The notes beneath the pieces are model-generated. The model did not search any database. It was not told the origin of the DNA and saw only the letters and a program-made list of their open reading frames with translations. From NCBI GenBank assembly GCA_002794785.1, contig NBBA01000005.1:806001-870000 (forward strand): a stretch of DNA of 64,000 nucleotides. The letters run 5' to 3'. The position numbers and the translations under genes are program-made. This DNA comes from Coniferiporia sulphurascens. Its lineage: Eukaryota > Basidiomycota > Agaricomycetes > Hymenochaetales > Hymenochaetaceae. Below, piece after piece: positions 1 to 13,900 of the stretch. How positions within the stretch are numbered: the stretch's first letter is position 1; every line of letters begins with the position of its first letter.

Positions 1-2257
1 TGCGTCTCCCGGACCCGCTCGTTCTCAGCGCAATCCGAGTCGATCGATACCCTGTATGCGCCCTCGCTCCAGATTTTCTGCGGAAGTCCTGCTGTGTATC
101 CAAACTCTGGCGACCGCGGTATTCGAGAGAGCCGAAGGGGAGCGGGGCTCGATTCTCGATTTCCGAGCTGGAAAAAGACTTTATTAAGGAGCACGCCCAG
201 GGTCTGGCGCATTGTCAAATGATCCTGCAGTCCCCAAACAGGGCGAATTATCTGGAACTGGTCGAAAGGACTCTAAAGGCATGGTGTTTAATTCTCGACA
301 GGACGCTACCCAAATATAACTTGAACCAGATCGGGACTCGAACACAGTAAACCCAGTGAGTAACTTATGGGGAACTCAGTCCGTGCGCCGGAAGTTACGA
401 CTGGCCCACTTCAACCTACTCAAAAACAAGTGCGGTAGGCCATACCTTGATGTACGCAGAGGTACATACTGTATACATTTATGTGGCTGCATGTCCTCCT
501 TTTGGTTTCCTGGGTAGCGCCCGTCGAAGACAGTTATAAACCTTCCTGTCCGTGAGCTGTTTCTTATCGAAGGAGTGCAATGGAAACTATGCATGACCGT
601 CATTAAAAAGGGGACACCAAAGTTATCGCAAACAGCTCGGGGAGCGCGTACGGAGTTTGATACTACCACCCGAAGCTCCTTATGTCGACATACATATCTG
701 ACTGTTTTCGCTAGTACGAGATAGCAGAATTGAATTTGGCGTAATCCCCCCCGGGCCGCGAGCCACCATCAAGCAGCCTAAAAATCCACAAACTCAAAAA
801 GGAGCAAATAAACGACTAACAATGGTACTCAGACAGTACACATAACGGGAAATCGGGCGTGCGCTTGTTTCGCTAGACTGATATGCCCAGAAGGAGGTTT
901 TATTACCCCTCCCTCGATCTCTGTCGTTGCGCGGGGTCGTCATAACGCCGACTAACAGCGCCGTGGGTAGAAGCCCCAGCAGCCGCAAGGCCTATGTTCT
1001 ACTCCCCCATAGCGCCGTGTAAGTGCTCGTAAGCAGTGGTGCTTGTAGAAGCACGCGGACATCATGATGCCACCGGTAGTAGTCGGTTGTCATCTTTGGA
1101 ATCAGTCTTGAGAATTCCAGGTTGTGGCTCGGGTTTGGGTATGGTCGTGGATATAATTGATCTATATTAATTCTACTCGATAAGAAAGCTTTCCGCAACA
1201 TTCACCGACGCAGATCTATGACTTTGGATACATTGCTCGAATAATTTTGTCGATGGACATTAGCCCCCCTCGCCGAAAAAATGTGCCTTCAATAAAGCAG
1301 AGACTGAAACAGCTACACGAACTGAACTGCAGTGACGGAGCTTTGTACTCCTCTGCTTGCGAACTCCTGATATCGCGGACCAAGCACTATGCCTCATGTC
1401 ATTCATTATCAATGTTTACCGCTTCACGAGCTACTACGGTTACGGCGCAATTCCCAGCGAAGGGAGCCGTGCGATATCCTCTTGATACCGACTCCGACTG
1501 CCCCCCGTAACTTTAAAGAAGGAAGACTGAATCCGAGTTTTAGAACAATCATCGCTATAATGAAAAAAAGGCTTGATCACATCATCTCAGAATTACGGAA
1601 TCTGACTCGTGTCCTCCACACGAACAGCATCTCTTGATGATAACACCCGGGATGATGATACTGTAGGAGGTCCAACAGTGTTTGAAAATTTTCAGTGTTT
1701 CGGCAGCACTTATATTTACAGAGCTTAACTGTCTTCGCATCTATTTCTGCAGTTTATCCGTTGACGCGGGCGGCAGACAGGCCTGTGAGCACTGAGAGCC
1801 CGAAGCAGGTTTGTGGTTCTACCACTGCTAATGATAAATCCAAAAATAATGGCCAGGATGTTCAGTTGACATGGGATGGAGGACGTCGCAGTGGATTGAT
1901 CCGAGACGCGACAACCTAGTAGAATGGATGAATAGGGAGTTTACAGATTCTTCGAGCTACAATAAGTTTAAAATTCCGCCTTAATAATCGTCACGAGCGC
2001 GTCAGATGCTGCACGTGATGTAAAGCGGCGCGTACCGCATTCCCGCAGGAATGTCCGGTTCCTATACCTCAAAGAGCCCATGCTTTCGTAACGATGATCA
2101 GAATTGTCTGTACATCGTACAGAGAAAGGAAGCAACAATACAAGTGGATACATTAACATTACGGATGCATGCGTTTCTAACACAAATGGGAAACTCACAA
2201 GAGAACTGAGGCGTATGTACAACCAGAGGAAGCATAACTTAAGCAATCGACATACTC
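1..2257. other. Intergenic or degenerate sequence, no gene recognised
   Basis: Only short open frames without family resemblance are present on either strand (the longest are under 100 codons), and no conserved splice-linked exon series could be built. I see no LTR ends, long repeats or tRNA-like structure. The stretch could hold the decayed end of a gene lying further left, but nothing in it supports a specific call. Confidence 0.5.
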
Positions 2258-5200
2258 CTAACCATTACCACCATCCTTCGAATCCGTTCTCGGCGGAGTT
2301 GCAGGCTTCGCCTCAACGATGGGCTTTGAAGAGCTGAGCCGGAGCTTGAGCTTCTTCGGACCATCCTCTCCCACTTTCGACATCGTGGCCCACGCCTTCG
2401 CCGCAGCTTGGTCACCCCCTGGGTTGCTCACGCGGCGATTCTTAGGGGCAAGACGTTCTAACACATCGTCCTCATCTTCATCATCTCTCCTTCTCCGCTT
2501 CTCTCGTAGCCGCATCGGCGGCGCTTCCGAAGTAACCTGCGGCTTCGGCGGTGCACCTGCGCGTGTAGGTGGCATTACATCGGCCTTCTTCGATACCAAC
2601 GCTTCGAGAAGATCGTCCTCCGGATCCGATGGCTCCCTCTCTGAGGGTTCATAGGGAAGTATTTGAATCTGACGATGTGGAAGAACAGGGCTCCCGGGAG
2701 TTGCGGATTCCTCACCCGGTCGTGGTTGGTTAGGTAATACGCCAGAAGGTTCTTCGTCATCATCGTACTCAAGAAGCGACGATAGAGGTGAAGCGGGTCT
2801 TTGGTGGGAGGGGACACTCATTGGACGCATACCCCTATTCGCCTGAAAGCCCGGTCCAGGAACGTTGCGCTGTCGCCTTCGTCGAGTCATGCTAAGGAAT
2901 GAATCTACTCTGGGGACAGGAACGACAGGGTCGTCGTCATTGTCGTCGCTGTTGAAATATGACTCTTCCTCCTCCTCTGACTCCATAACGCGCTGTCCTA
3001 TCATGCGTGGTATAATAATTCTGGACATCGCAATGAGAAGCCTCCTTAGGAACATACGAGTCGGAAACTTACGGCGGTCTCTTCTCTGCTTCCGGGGGAA
3101 GAGGCTCCTTGTTAATCTCCCATCGAGATACGAATCCCTGGAAAGTCCGAGCCCCGAAGGCAGTTTTTGCTAGTTCTCGCATATCACATTCATGCTTCTC
3201 CATAATATGATTAATCGGGTCCTTAAGATTTTCCTAGGAACAAAAATATTACCACTGACAATCAAGAGGCTAGGCACAACTGATTGCCGACCTTACGCAT
3301 GAATTCAAAGAATTCTTGGCATGCAGAACTGAGCAGATTTTCTCGCCTCGCCTCACGGATGGCTAAGTTAGTTATAGGGGTGAAACATCCATGCTTATGC
3401 ATATGTGTAAAAAGATTGCGATTGTTCATCTTGAGGCATATACGGAAAAATCGGAGAGCGGCTAAAAAGGGAAAGTGGCATTTAAGAAATTTTGTTTAAG
3501 ACTGGTATTCAGCGACTCACCAAGGCATAAGTGTTTATCTCTGACACTCAAGAGCGTTGCGACACGAGACACAACGTTGGAGGACAGTATGAAGAAAAAG
3601 CTCCGAAACGAATGCTGGATGGCAAAGCTACAAAGAAGGTCACACAAATAAAGATATAGATTGCTTCGCTCCCGCGAAGGCGCAAACGGTGTGTCTGATA
3701 TCGCGATAAGATTGACGAATCCTGAATTTGCAATGGGGAAGCACTCACTTTTGAGTTCATGATGTTCTGGGACGTCATGTGTCAGTGGCCGGAACAGCGA
3801 CTCTACGCAGACTTTGTAGAAGTTATCCAGGTAACGTTCCGTGCTATGATCATCTCTCACAGGACGATTTAATAACCTTGGCCCGACACCACCCTGTTTT
3901 GCCAATGAGATGGAAGCATGCGTAAGGGTTTGCACGTACCTGTGATTCACTCACAGGCTCTGCTAACGGGACATCAGTCATCATCCTGAGCGCATCCGCA
4001 AACTGGTTTTGCAGGGCGAGATCTTGGCTATTAACCAGCATGCGGCATAGAACCTGCGAAAGCGTCTCCTTGAACGGCGGCGGACCAGTTACTACCTCTT
4101 GGACCTTCACTGGTTCCTGTCCGGGCAAGCCGTCCGACTGCCCCGTGGGTTGGCCTAGAGCGGTAGCCTGATTCAGGACGTGGATCCGTACACTCAGCGT
4201 GTGATGATCGAGAAGAACGGCAAATATTTCGCCAGCGGTGCTGATGAGATGCTTCTCCGGCCTGCAAAGCGCCCATTGCACTGCATATAATACCCCACGT
4301 TCAACAAGCGTACGAAAGAGGGAGATTCGCGTGGGAAGCTGCACGTTCTTGCCCATAACACAAAGTTGCTGAAGGAGGGATATGACTTCCTTTTTGTGGT
4401 CTACATCGTCTGGATGCTCAGGTTGGTGCGATTGAGACGATGAGGAGCTTGCATGTGGAGAGGCCACACCATTCGGACCAGAAGGTCCATTCGAGGGCTT
4501 GTCTACTTCCATAGACGATTCGCTGTCCTTTCCGTTGCCTTTGCCCTTCTCGGTGCTGGGGCGAATGAAGACATTGACAAGTTCTTTTAGAAAGAACTGG
4601 CCCTGCTGGATATGGTTGATGATGTCAATCTGATTAAATATGATGCAGGAGTTGAGTGCGTTAAACGTTGAGTCATCAAGAGCACGTCCTAGAATAACGT
4701 CCTTGAGATATTGTAGTCGGTATGTATGAATGATTTTCCGCTCAATGATTGGGTCAGCAATAACGACGGGCTGCAAGAACCGAGACCGTTGAAGAAGGAA
4801 TTCACGATAATTGGCCTTGTATCTGGGAAATTCGGGGTCATCTGTATTTATGAGAATGATCAACGGGTAAAAATAATATATTTCTGATGGCCTACATTCG
4901 AGCATGCTTACGACACCCATCCATAATTCATCCATGAGAATGTGTTCATACATCAAATGTTCGTTGAGCAGAACTGAACGGACGATGAGAAATTCGGGTA
5001 CGCGTGTTGGAAGTTCTGCACTCACGTATAGTCTGCATACAACTGCAAAGTGCATGCAAGGCGTCCAGATTCTCCTCCTTCTCGGCAATTTCGAACGCAT
5101 CGAGCAGTCGATGGATGTATTTATTATCTTGTATGTAACTGCATATATTCTCCCGTGACTTCGGTGACCGCGCCATTGTCCTCATTGCTTTCTCAATCTC

Positions 5201-6414
5201 AACAATAAGATGAGCATCGGGCGTTGGGGTCGGCAAATGTCCCGATTGGATAATTTGGGCCGCAGTGCTGGGAACTGTGTACGCAATGTGTCAACAATAC
5301 ATAATGCAGCCCCGGAGGCACGACACTAAAGTCAGATTCAAAGACAGATAGGACAAGAAGACATAGTGTTTTTCTACACAGCGCACAAACATTGCGGACA
5401 CCAGCAAACCAATAAGACATACCTCTGTTGTTCAGGTGTTTTTGCACCTCGACGATAAATTCCCACACTTCCGAACATCCCTCAATATCCTGAAAACTAA
5501 GGGCAAAGTCCGTGCCGTCTGGTTCCGTCCATACGATCAGTGTATCTTGCTGGCGCTGATATACATCCGTCGCACGGATCAAGCAGTTCAGGAGCACCTC
5601 CTGTGTGGTTTCAGCTCTTGCAACGAGCCTCGCTTCCTCCGCTTCATTGTCGAAGTCACCACAGCAGAATGCTGTTCCCCGATCCGTCCAGCGCGAGCCA
5701 ACGAGCTCGTATACCTAAATTAATAATCAAAAGGTGAGTTCTAGGGCCGGCTATATTAAAGGCATGCGACTTGGGATTCAGGAAGAATGATTATGAAGAG
5801 TAATATGGACGTCAAGAAGCATTGGGAACGGTTGGAAAAAAACCCCAGACCAAAGTTGGTACATTATTGCAACAAAAAAACAGTTGAAAGATGCGGAGAA
5901 CAACTATCCTTGAAAAGCGACTTGGCGAGACCAACAGGGGCAGCAAGTCGCTTCCCAGGACGATAATCCCACAACAGGCCGAAGAATGTGGATAGAAACA
6001 GAAAAACATAAAATAATCCGAACGTACTTTTACACGCCGTAGGTCAGGCTCGAGATTCTCGGGTTCCTGGTTCTGCTCGCTGGTGTTTGTCTCCCGCGAA
6101 CTGCCCAATCCGACGCCGCCGTCACCCAACCCACCCATCCCTTGGTGCACCCCGTTAACCCGTATGAACCCGCCTTCCTCCTCCTCATTGTTGGCCATCT
6201 CCTCCAGGTGCGGGCCTGGCGACCGCTCGCGCAATTCGTCTGTTGGCGGAGTTGCGGTAGTATCGGCGCTGCCCGCCGTTGATGTCGTCGCCTGAGAAGA
6301 GGACGTAGGGTCGGCGGCGGCATCCCTAGATCGGTCGTCGGGGATCTTTGAGTCCTGGTCTGAAGTAATACTGGCGTCGTCCGCGCTCTTGCTGTCGATG
6401 ACGCCGCGGCTCAT
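2258..6414 (-). CDS. Serine/threonine protein phosphatase 4 regulatory subunit 3 (PSY2/SMEK type)
   Basis: Regulatory subunit that targets the PP4 catalytic subunit to nuclear substrates in DNA-damage and cell-cycle control. Ten exons join in frame (about 1106 residues): 6414-6028, 5714-5423, 5274-5026, 4973-4896, 4841-3940, 3893-3749, 3694-3521, 3461-3292, 3233-3073, 3020-2258. A roughly 129-residue acidic, Ser/Thr-rich leader precedes the EVH1/PH-like domain, which opens RRVKVYELVG and includes the exon with TLIVWTEPDGTDFALSFQD. The SMEK armadillo-type domain follows: LEYDPEFPRYKANYREFL, then HTYRLQYLKDVILGRALDD and NALNSCIIFNQIDIINHIQQ. A conserved block containing AALRFFRICLKMNNR leads into an acidic, low-complexity, basic-patch tail, as in the family. 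The exon 4/5 intron (54 nt) is in frame without a stop. The exon 8 donor reads GTCGGC, which is weak, but phase and homology support it. The ATG at 6414 is the first in the open frame. Confidence 0.93.
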
Positions 6415-6774
6415 GGCCAGCCAGGGGTGCGACGCGGCCCCCTGATAAAGCGTTGATGGGAGAAAGATAACAGGTCGTCACAGACGGACTTGAGTCTACG
6501 TATCGAGCGCAAGGAGGTGCGCGTGTAGGACGAGACTTGAAGCACCAGGCTCAGACAGGACGCGCGACGACTGAAAGCGAGCACACGAGGGCAACAACAC
6601 CAACTCCGGGTTCGCTTGAATCAGAAAATCCCGCTTAGGAAATGACACGTGCATCCAGCGCGACTCGGGGTCGATCCGTCATCCCGTAGCGCGTCCCGTC
6701 TCGTCTTTCGTCACTCATCTTCCCCCCGAACTCGATCCTAAACAAAAATATGTTTTCTATAGTTTGTACACACT
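6415..6774. other. Intergenic, upstream of PP4R3 and downstream of APT1
   Basis: This 360-bp stretch should hold the promoter and 5' leader of the leftward phosphatase-subunit gene and the 3' end of the leftward thioesterase gene. I see no open frame of note and no clear TATA element. Confidence 0.4.
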
Positions 6775-7819
<1,045 letters not shown>

Positions 7820-7908
7820 TCAAAAAATGTATGGATGAGGTAAGTAATCCCATTGGTCGATCCTGTTCGCAGCCGTTAAGTAAGTAAATCTCGCCAATAC
7901 GATTCACC

Positions 7909-9134
7909 ATGGCCGACGCGGATGCATCTCGCAGCGCTGCAGGCGCGTCCAATGCAACTACCGACGCGATTGCAGTCCTCGGCGGCACAGTCGCCGCGAC
8001 TGCAGACGCCTCTGTGCATGAGGCATCCAGAGACACCCTAGCAGGCGGAAGCAGCAACGCGCAGCCGCTCTCAAAAAAGGCGCAGAAAAGGTTAGCCAGG
8101 GCTGCCTCCCTCGCCGAGAAAAAATTGGAACGGCGTGCGCGCGAGAAGGCCATGCGGAAGGAGAAAAGGCGCGAAAAGCGGGAGCGCGTCGAGGCAGGGG
8201 AGGAGGACGAAGATGATGAGCCACAGAAAAAGAAGGCGAAACATACCGGCCCCGTTCATCCGTTCGACGCGAAAATCGTGGTCGACCTTGGTTTTGATGA
8301 AATGATGAGCGAGAAGGTATGTATACTATCTATTAGTTTTCACAATGCTCTATCATTAATACATCCATGTCTTTTAGGAGATATCCTCCCTGAGCTCGCA
8401 ACTCGCATATACCTACAGTGCGAACCGCAGGGCCACCTGCCCATTCTCTTCGCTACTTTTCACTTCCCTTAACGGCCGCTTGCGCGCAAGGCTTGACGGC
8501 GAAAACGATGCCGGGTACCGACGCTGGACGAACACGGAGTGGTGGGAAGAGGGGTATGAATGTTTGTGGACCGAGGGTCCAGACGCGAGCAAGGAGACAT
8601 TAGGAAACAAAGAGAAAACCAGGGGCGAAAAGGAGAAAGTTGTCTACCTGACAGCAGACGCAGATGATGAGCTGGAGGAGTTGAAGGAAGATGAAATATA
8701 CATCATCGGGGGTATAGTCGACCGTAATCGCTACAAAGTGGGTTCTCGTTCAAAAATAATGGCTGCGGAAATGTGTTTAAGCTTCTGCTTGCCCGCTCTT
8801 CCAGAACTTATGTCAGAACAAGGCCGTCGGGTCTGGTCTCCGTACCGCCCGCCTTCCTATAGGGAGATATCTAGCAGAAATGACAACTCGCAAAGTTCTT
8901 ACTGTCAACCAGGTGTTCGAGATTCTAGTACACTGGACAGAGAGCAGAAACTGGGAAGAGGCAATGTATAGCGTGATGCCAAAGCGCAAATTCGTGCAGT
9001 CGGTCGCAAACCAAACTACTGTGACAAACTCGGAAGACCATGCCAGAAGGGAGGACAACACGGACAACATACCAGCAACCGAACCAAGCGAAGGCGCAAG
9101 TTTGGCAATAAAAGAAAACGGTGATGATGTATAA
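7909..9134 (+). CDS. trm10: tRNA (guanine(9)-N1)-methyltransferase
   Basis: SPOUT-class methyltransferase that makes m1G9 in tRNAs using S-adenosylmethionine. Three exons (7909-8316, 8378-8737, 8805-9134) join to 365 residues. A low-complexity Ala/Ser leader is followed by a strongly basic Lys/Arg-rich region (residues about 55-110) typical of TRM10 N-termini. The catalytic domain starts around FDAKIVVDLGFDEMM. It contains LKEDEIYIIGGIVDRNRYK, GLRTARLPIGRYL and LTVNQVFEILVHW, all hallmark TRM10 segments that form the knot and cofactor site. The C-terminal tail is acidic. The stop lies 68 bp from the stop of the convergent NDUFAF5-type gene, so their 3' UTRs probably overlap. Confidence 0.93.
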
Positions 9135-9202
9135 ATTATATACCAATCTATGTACAGTTCGAAGTGCATTATGTGTTTGTGGTGTATTCGGCCGTAATGG
9201 GG

Positions 9203-10706
9203 TCAAGAAAGCACATCTTTAAGGTTCGTTGCTCCCGTTCCTCTTTCAAGAGGCTTCGGCTGATTCGGACTCGGCTTCCACCCGATCTGCGAAAGGGCAA
9301 GGTAAGACGGTCAGCAAATCGGAAAGTTGAGAAATTGTCCACATACAACAAAGATAACCTGGAAAGTTGCTGGGATTGTCCCGTCCTCGTTTCCGTGTAG
9401 TTCTATTTAGCCCATTAGCTCTTCTCTTCCGAGCACAAGGGGGAAAAGAGCCTGCCTTTGTAAATAGCGGATGCTGCCGCCAAAGTATCGCGATGTATGA
9501 AGTTCCGCCTGTATATCGCTTGTGTCCAGATACCAAAGCGTGAATGAAGGGAGCATATCTCACCTATCCAAAACAGCATTACTTTCGCCCATATCCCTCA
9601 GGTCCTCCATTAGCTCCCACATGCTCGGATAGGTAACTTTTACTTCGTCAATGTCGACGGTAAGTAAAGTGAAGCCAGCACGACCCATGAGATTGGACAT
9701 ATCCTTGTTGTCTAAGGTGACTTATAATTGGACCATAAATAATACTAAGCTTGAAGGCCACTAACCAGTCATTGGAGAAACATGAGGCGACACCCCCCCT
9801 TCTCGCTCGACCTCAGCTAACTGAAGTGACGTTCTTTCATGTCTTCAAAGATGATAATTGTTAAACAACATGAGAGCACAAACCTTAGTTCGAATAATGT
9901 ATCACCGCCAAACAGCGCGCCTAGGAATACGCCGTCCGGTTTGAGGGCCTCTCTCATTTGCACAAGGACTCCTGAAACGACTCTGTTGAAGCATTTGACC
10001 TTTCTCGAGCGAGGCCGTGACTTACCAGGAAGATCGTTGACCCAATGCAAACTCAAACAGGAGACAATCGCCTCTTGCGAATTGGGCTCTACCGTCTTGA
10101 GGAGGTTTTCCTCGTCGCATTGAATTCTCTCTACTTCGACTAAATAGCGCAAATGAGATGTTAGAGAGGGGAGGGAGGATGGTCTGGGACAAACTTGCGT
10201 ATTCTTCGTTGCCGTCACGCTCTAGACTCTTTCCTTACATGCGACAAGGGGAATATACCAGCTTAGCTGCGTTAATAAGTCTCCGTAACTGGAAGGGCCT
10301 TACGACTCAAATCAAGCATTAATGATTTTCCTGCATTTTCTGGCTCCAGTAACTTTGAGAAATGACCTGTGCCAGCTCCGAGGTCCAGAACAGATCCAAA
10401 CCGGCGTTTAATGTCCTACAGAGTATCCTCGGATCCGCCGCTCGTGATTCGTAGTTTATTTAGTAGTCTACTCACCAGAAAACGCTCAATCATCCTATCC
10501 GCGACCTCATCCCGAACATAATCAACCGTCCGACTTCTTTGGCCGCCATCACGTGCAGCAGCAGAATCTTTCTGCAGGCGCTTTGCGTTGCGGTCGAAAA
10601 CCTGGAAGGGTCCCACAGTGTACGGATTGATGGGTGATGAGGATCCAGCGACGGCCGCAAAAGACCGCACTTGCAGACCTCGACCGAGGTACCGGAGAGC
10701 CCTCAT
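9203..10706 (-). CDS. NDUFAF5-type mitochondrial methyltransferase (complex I assembly)
   Basis: Class I SAM-dependent enzyme of the NDUFAF5/C20orf7 family, which hydroxylates an arginine of a complex I subunit during assembly in the mitochondrial matrix. The Arg-rich N-terminus ([20 protein letters not shown]) fits a targeting peptide. [15 protein letters not shown] follows, then the SAM motif [12 protein letters not shown]. The family blocks [31 protein letters not shown] and [19 protein letters not shown] come next, then [17 protein letters not shown] and [13 protein letters not shown]. The terminal exons give [15 protein letters not shown] and [20 protein letters not shown]. Nine or so exons are needed. 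The intron 9403-9455 joins in frame only with a GC donor (AAAG/GCAGGC). It shares a 268-bp divergent promoter with the zinc-finger gene. Confidence 0.92.
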
Positions 10707-10974
10707 AGTAGTGTCCAGGAAACCTTGGAGGGCTCAAGTCACGGTTCTACACAGTCGCGTCAGTGTGATGTCACGGCCTTTGTCACGCACGGGCCACCCA
10801 ACTATCTTGGTCAGTTTCCTGGTCACTCAAGTTGTCAATCCTTCAAGTTATTCAAGTTGCACTGTCGCGACTAGCTGGTGTCCTGGCTTTTTCCAAAACC
10901 GTAGCCTTCTACTGCGGTCACAACTCGACTGTGCTTTCACACAGCGCCTTATACAGCTCTCACGCGACCAGGGA

Positions 10975-13900
10975 ATGGCGTCGGGGAGCGGCCGTAGCTC
11001 TTCCAATAATCCAAACAGGTCGCTTCCTGTCGCTTTGACAAACGGCGCGCATCCGAGAATACTCGATCCAAGCCAGTACGCCTCGTTGAAGCAGCGTATT
11101 GATGACGCAAGAGCAAAGTTGGATATGATGCAGGCACAAAACGACTCTGCACTTGAAAACTACAATTTGGTGCAGCAACTAGAGCGGACCGCGGAACTGG
11201 GTCGTAGAGCACAGTGAGCAGAAATTTGATGTAAGAGGGCTTTGATAGTGATTGCTTTTTTGCGGCAGACAGGTGATGGATGCCGTTCGAGGTGGTGCTA
11301 TAACCTCGAAGGAGCTCATGGACCCAGGCGAGTACAGTCGGAAGGCCGCGCAGTTTATTAGCACAGGCTCTAGCGGCCAGAATACGGGGATGTCCAGTGC
11401 TTCTACGGGAACGCGTTTGCTCCCTCCTGCTAACCCGATAACTGCATATCCTCCTGCGCAAGTGACTCAGGCACACATACCTCCTGCGGTTATGAATACC
11501 CCCGTCAACGTAAGTCACGTAGTCAATTTGCTGTAAACAGAGCTGTTAAGCCAACCCCTCGCGCCTTAGATGTACCAGCATACTCAAGTACCTACGTATC
11601 CAGTTCAGCATTTTCCCGCCAGCTCTATGCCTTCGCAAATCAGGACAGGTGTTTCTAACCAACAAAGTTACAGTCAGAGTTCGCACGGGCAACACATAGG
11701 CGCGGTCGACCCGGCCCATGCACAAATGGCTGAGCATTTGGCTCCCGCCTACGCTCAGAAGTACGGGATCCAGCCACAGATGCTTAGCAATACCTCGACA
11801 GGACAGTTTTCTTATTATTCAATGGCCCAAGCGCATCCGCAGCAGAATGGCTCACTGCCACGGCAACCAGTAAATGCAAACATTTCCCAGAGTGTGAGAT
11901 ATCAGGAGAAATTGCAACAGCAGATGGATAATGGTATGTACATCATGGGAAAAGATTCCGTGCAAGACTAAAATTTATTGCAACTCTTTATCCAGCAGTA
12001 TATGCATTATCCCACCCATCGAGCTCTCGTCCCCAAGTCACTGATCCTGTCGTGTCTCAGTTTATTCTCCCGTCATCACCCGCAGTTGTCCCTACGGATG
12101 GGAATACAAGTTCGAATAATATCAATGGATTCTATTCTAACTCTAGCTCGTCTCTCGCTGGAGCCTTAGATGATAGCATGTACCCCCATGTCTCCGCCGC
12201 ACCCCACGGCAACAACCAGCAAGGTGAAAATGCTGCCCGAGCAACCACGCAAGTTGGTCTTCCTAACTATACCAGTGTCCCCCAGCCCTCGAGGGACGCG
12301 AATCTATCGAATGCTGTCCAGAAATCTTTTTCGAAAACACTGGCGCCAGCTAACACGCAGGATCTGTCCATGCAGAATGCACCAGTTAAACATACCTCTT
12401 CCTTGCGCGCAATACCGAAGTTTAATGGCCAAGGTTCCAACGCACAGAGACCTCCGGTGCAAAGCACGTCTACCGCCGCACAGAAAGCTTCTGTGTCCGA
12501 TGAAGACAAAAATCTACATAAGTTTTTGCAGATTGCGACTATTATGTCTCGTCAAGGCGAGCGAAAGTCGTCGTCGTCAGGTACCGCTTCATCTGCAGTG
12601 AGGTTTTATCGTTGTTGTATTGAGGTCCGACTCTCACCGCATTTATTTAGTCCCCCAAGTTTGCTCAGATGTTAGCTGACCTGATGGGTTCAGGAAATGC
12701 ACAAAGTTCGAGCTCCGTCCAGCGGACGAACCCCGCGGTCGCGACTCCATCTCCGGCTCCGATGCGGCCAATCCCAGCTCCTCCACCAAGACAAGACGCC
12801 GCGCAATCTTTCCGATATTATGACCCCACTCCTTTTTCGGGCCCTTCGATATTTTCTTCTCGACCGCAGGACCAGATTAATTCATCACAAGTCAATAGTG
12901 TATATCGCAAGAACATTTTTCGTCCGTCGACTTCCCAAACTGGGACAGGATTAGCGAATGTATCTGGGGCTACTCAAGAGAGAATTGTAAGACTACTGTC
13001 CCCTCTTGGATTGAATTCATTTGGCTCACACCCCCGTGTTCAGGTTACTGAACCCGCAGTGCAGTCCTATACCCCTTACGCACACCAGCTACTACCTACA
13101 GGTCAGGGTAAGTCGATATTGAACATTGTTACCCCTGCGTTGCCTCAAAACCAGAGTATTTCAGCAGCACAGATGACGCCAGCTAACGCGGACAGAAGAC
13201 GACTTGCAAGGGACATCCTCCGTGCGTTGGGCGCCCCGCCAAAACGCAAGGCATCTCGGTCATTAACATCGGATGAAGAACTAAAGCCGTCACCGAAAAG
13301 GCAAGCGCTTGAGGTGCCCATCAAAACATCACTTGATTCTACATTGGGTGAGATAGATAGTACCGAAGAACAGGCGCTTGAGCCGCCTCTCGAAACATCA
13401 CTTGATCCTATATTGAGTGAGGTGGATAGGACCGATGGACAAGCGCTTGAGCCGCCTCCCGAAACACCGCTTGATCCTACATTGGGTGAGGTAGATAGGA
13501 CCGAAGAACGAGCGCTTGAGCTGCCTCCCCAAGCACCGACTGATCTGACATTGGGTGGGATGGATAGTGCTGAAGAGGTTGAGAATTCGGTGGCTCCGAA
13601 CGAAGCAAGCACGTCCGCCTTGCCCGATTCAGCAATGATGGTAGTAGAGGAAACACTATCTGAACTTCCTACATTCGACACGTTAGCCGCGCATGGCACA
13701 CCTCCCAACCTCTCTATGGAAGTTGGTGCTTCTAGCACCGAAGTAACAGATCTGGATACGGCCTTGCGTCCTTTCGAGGAATCCTCAAATCCATTGTTTC
13801 TTCCATCTCCAGAACCATCACCCGACTCACCGTCGCAGTCATCTGCTTCGAGCTCAAATTTGGAGTATGTGAAAGGTCCGACGCCCGGACTACAAGTTAT

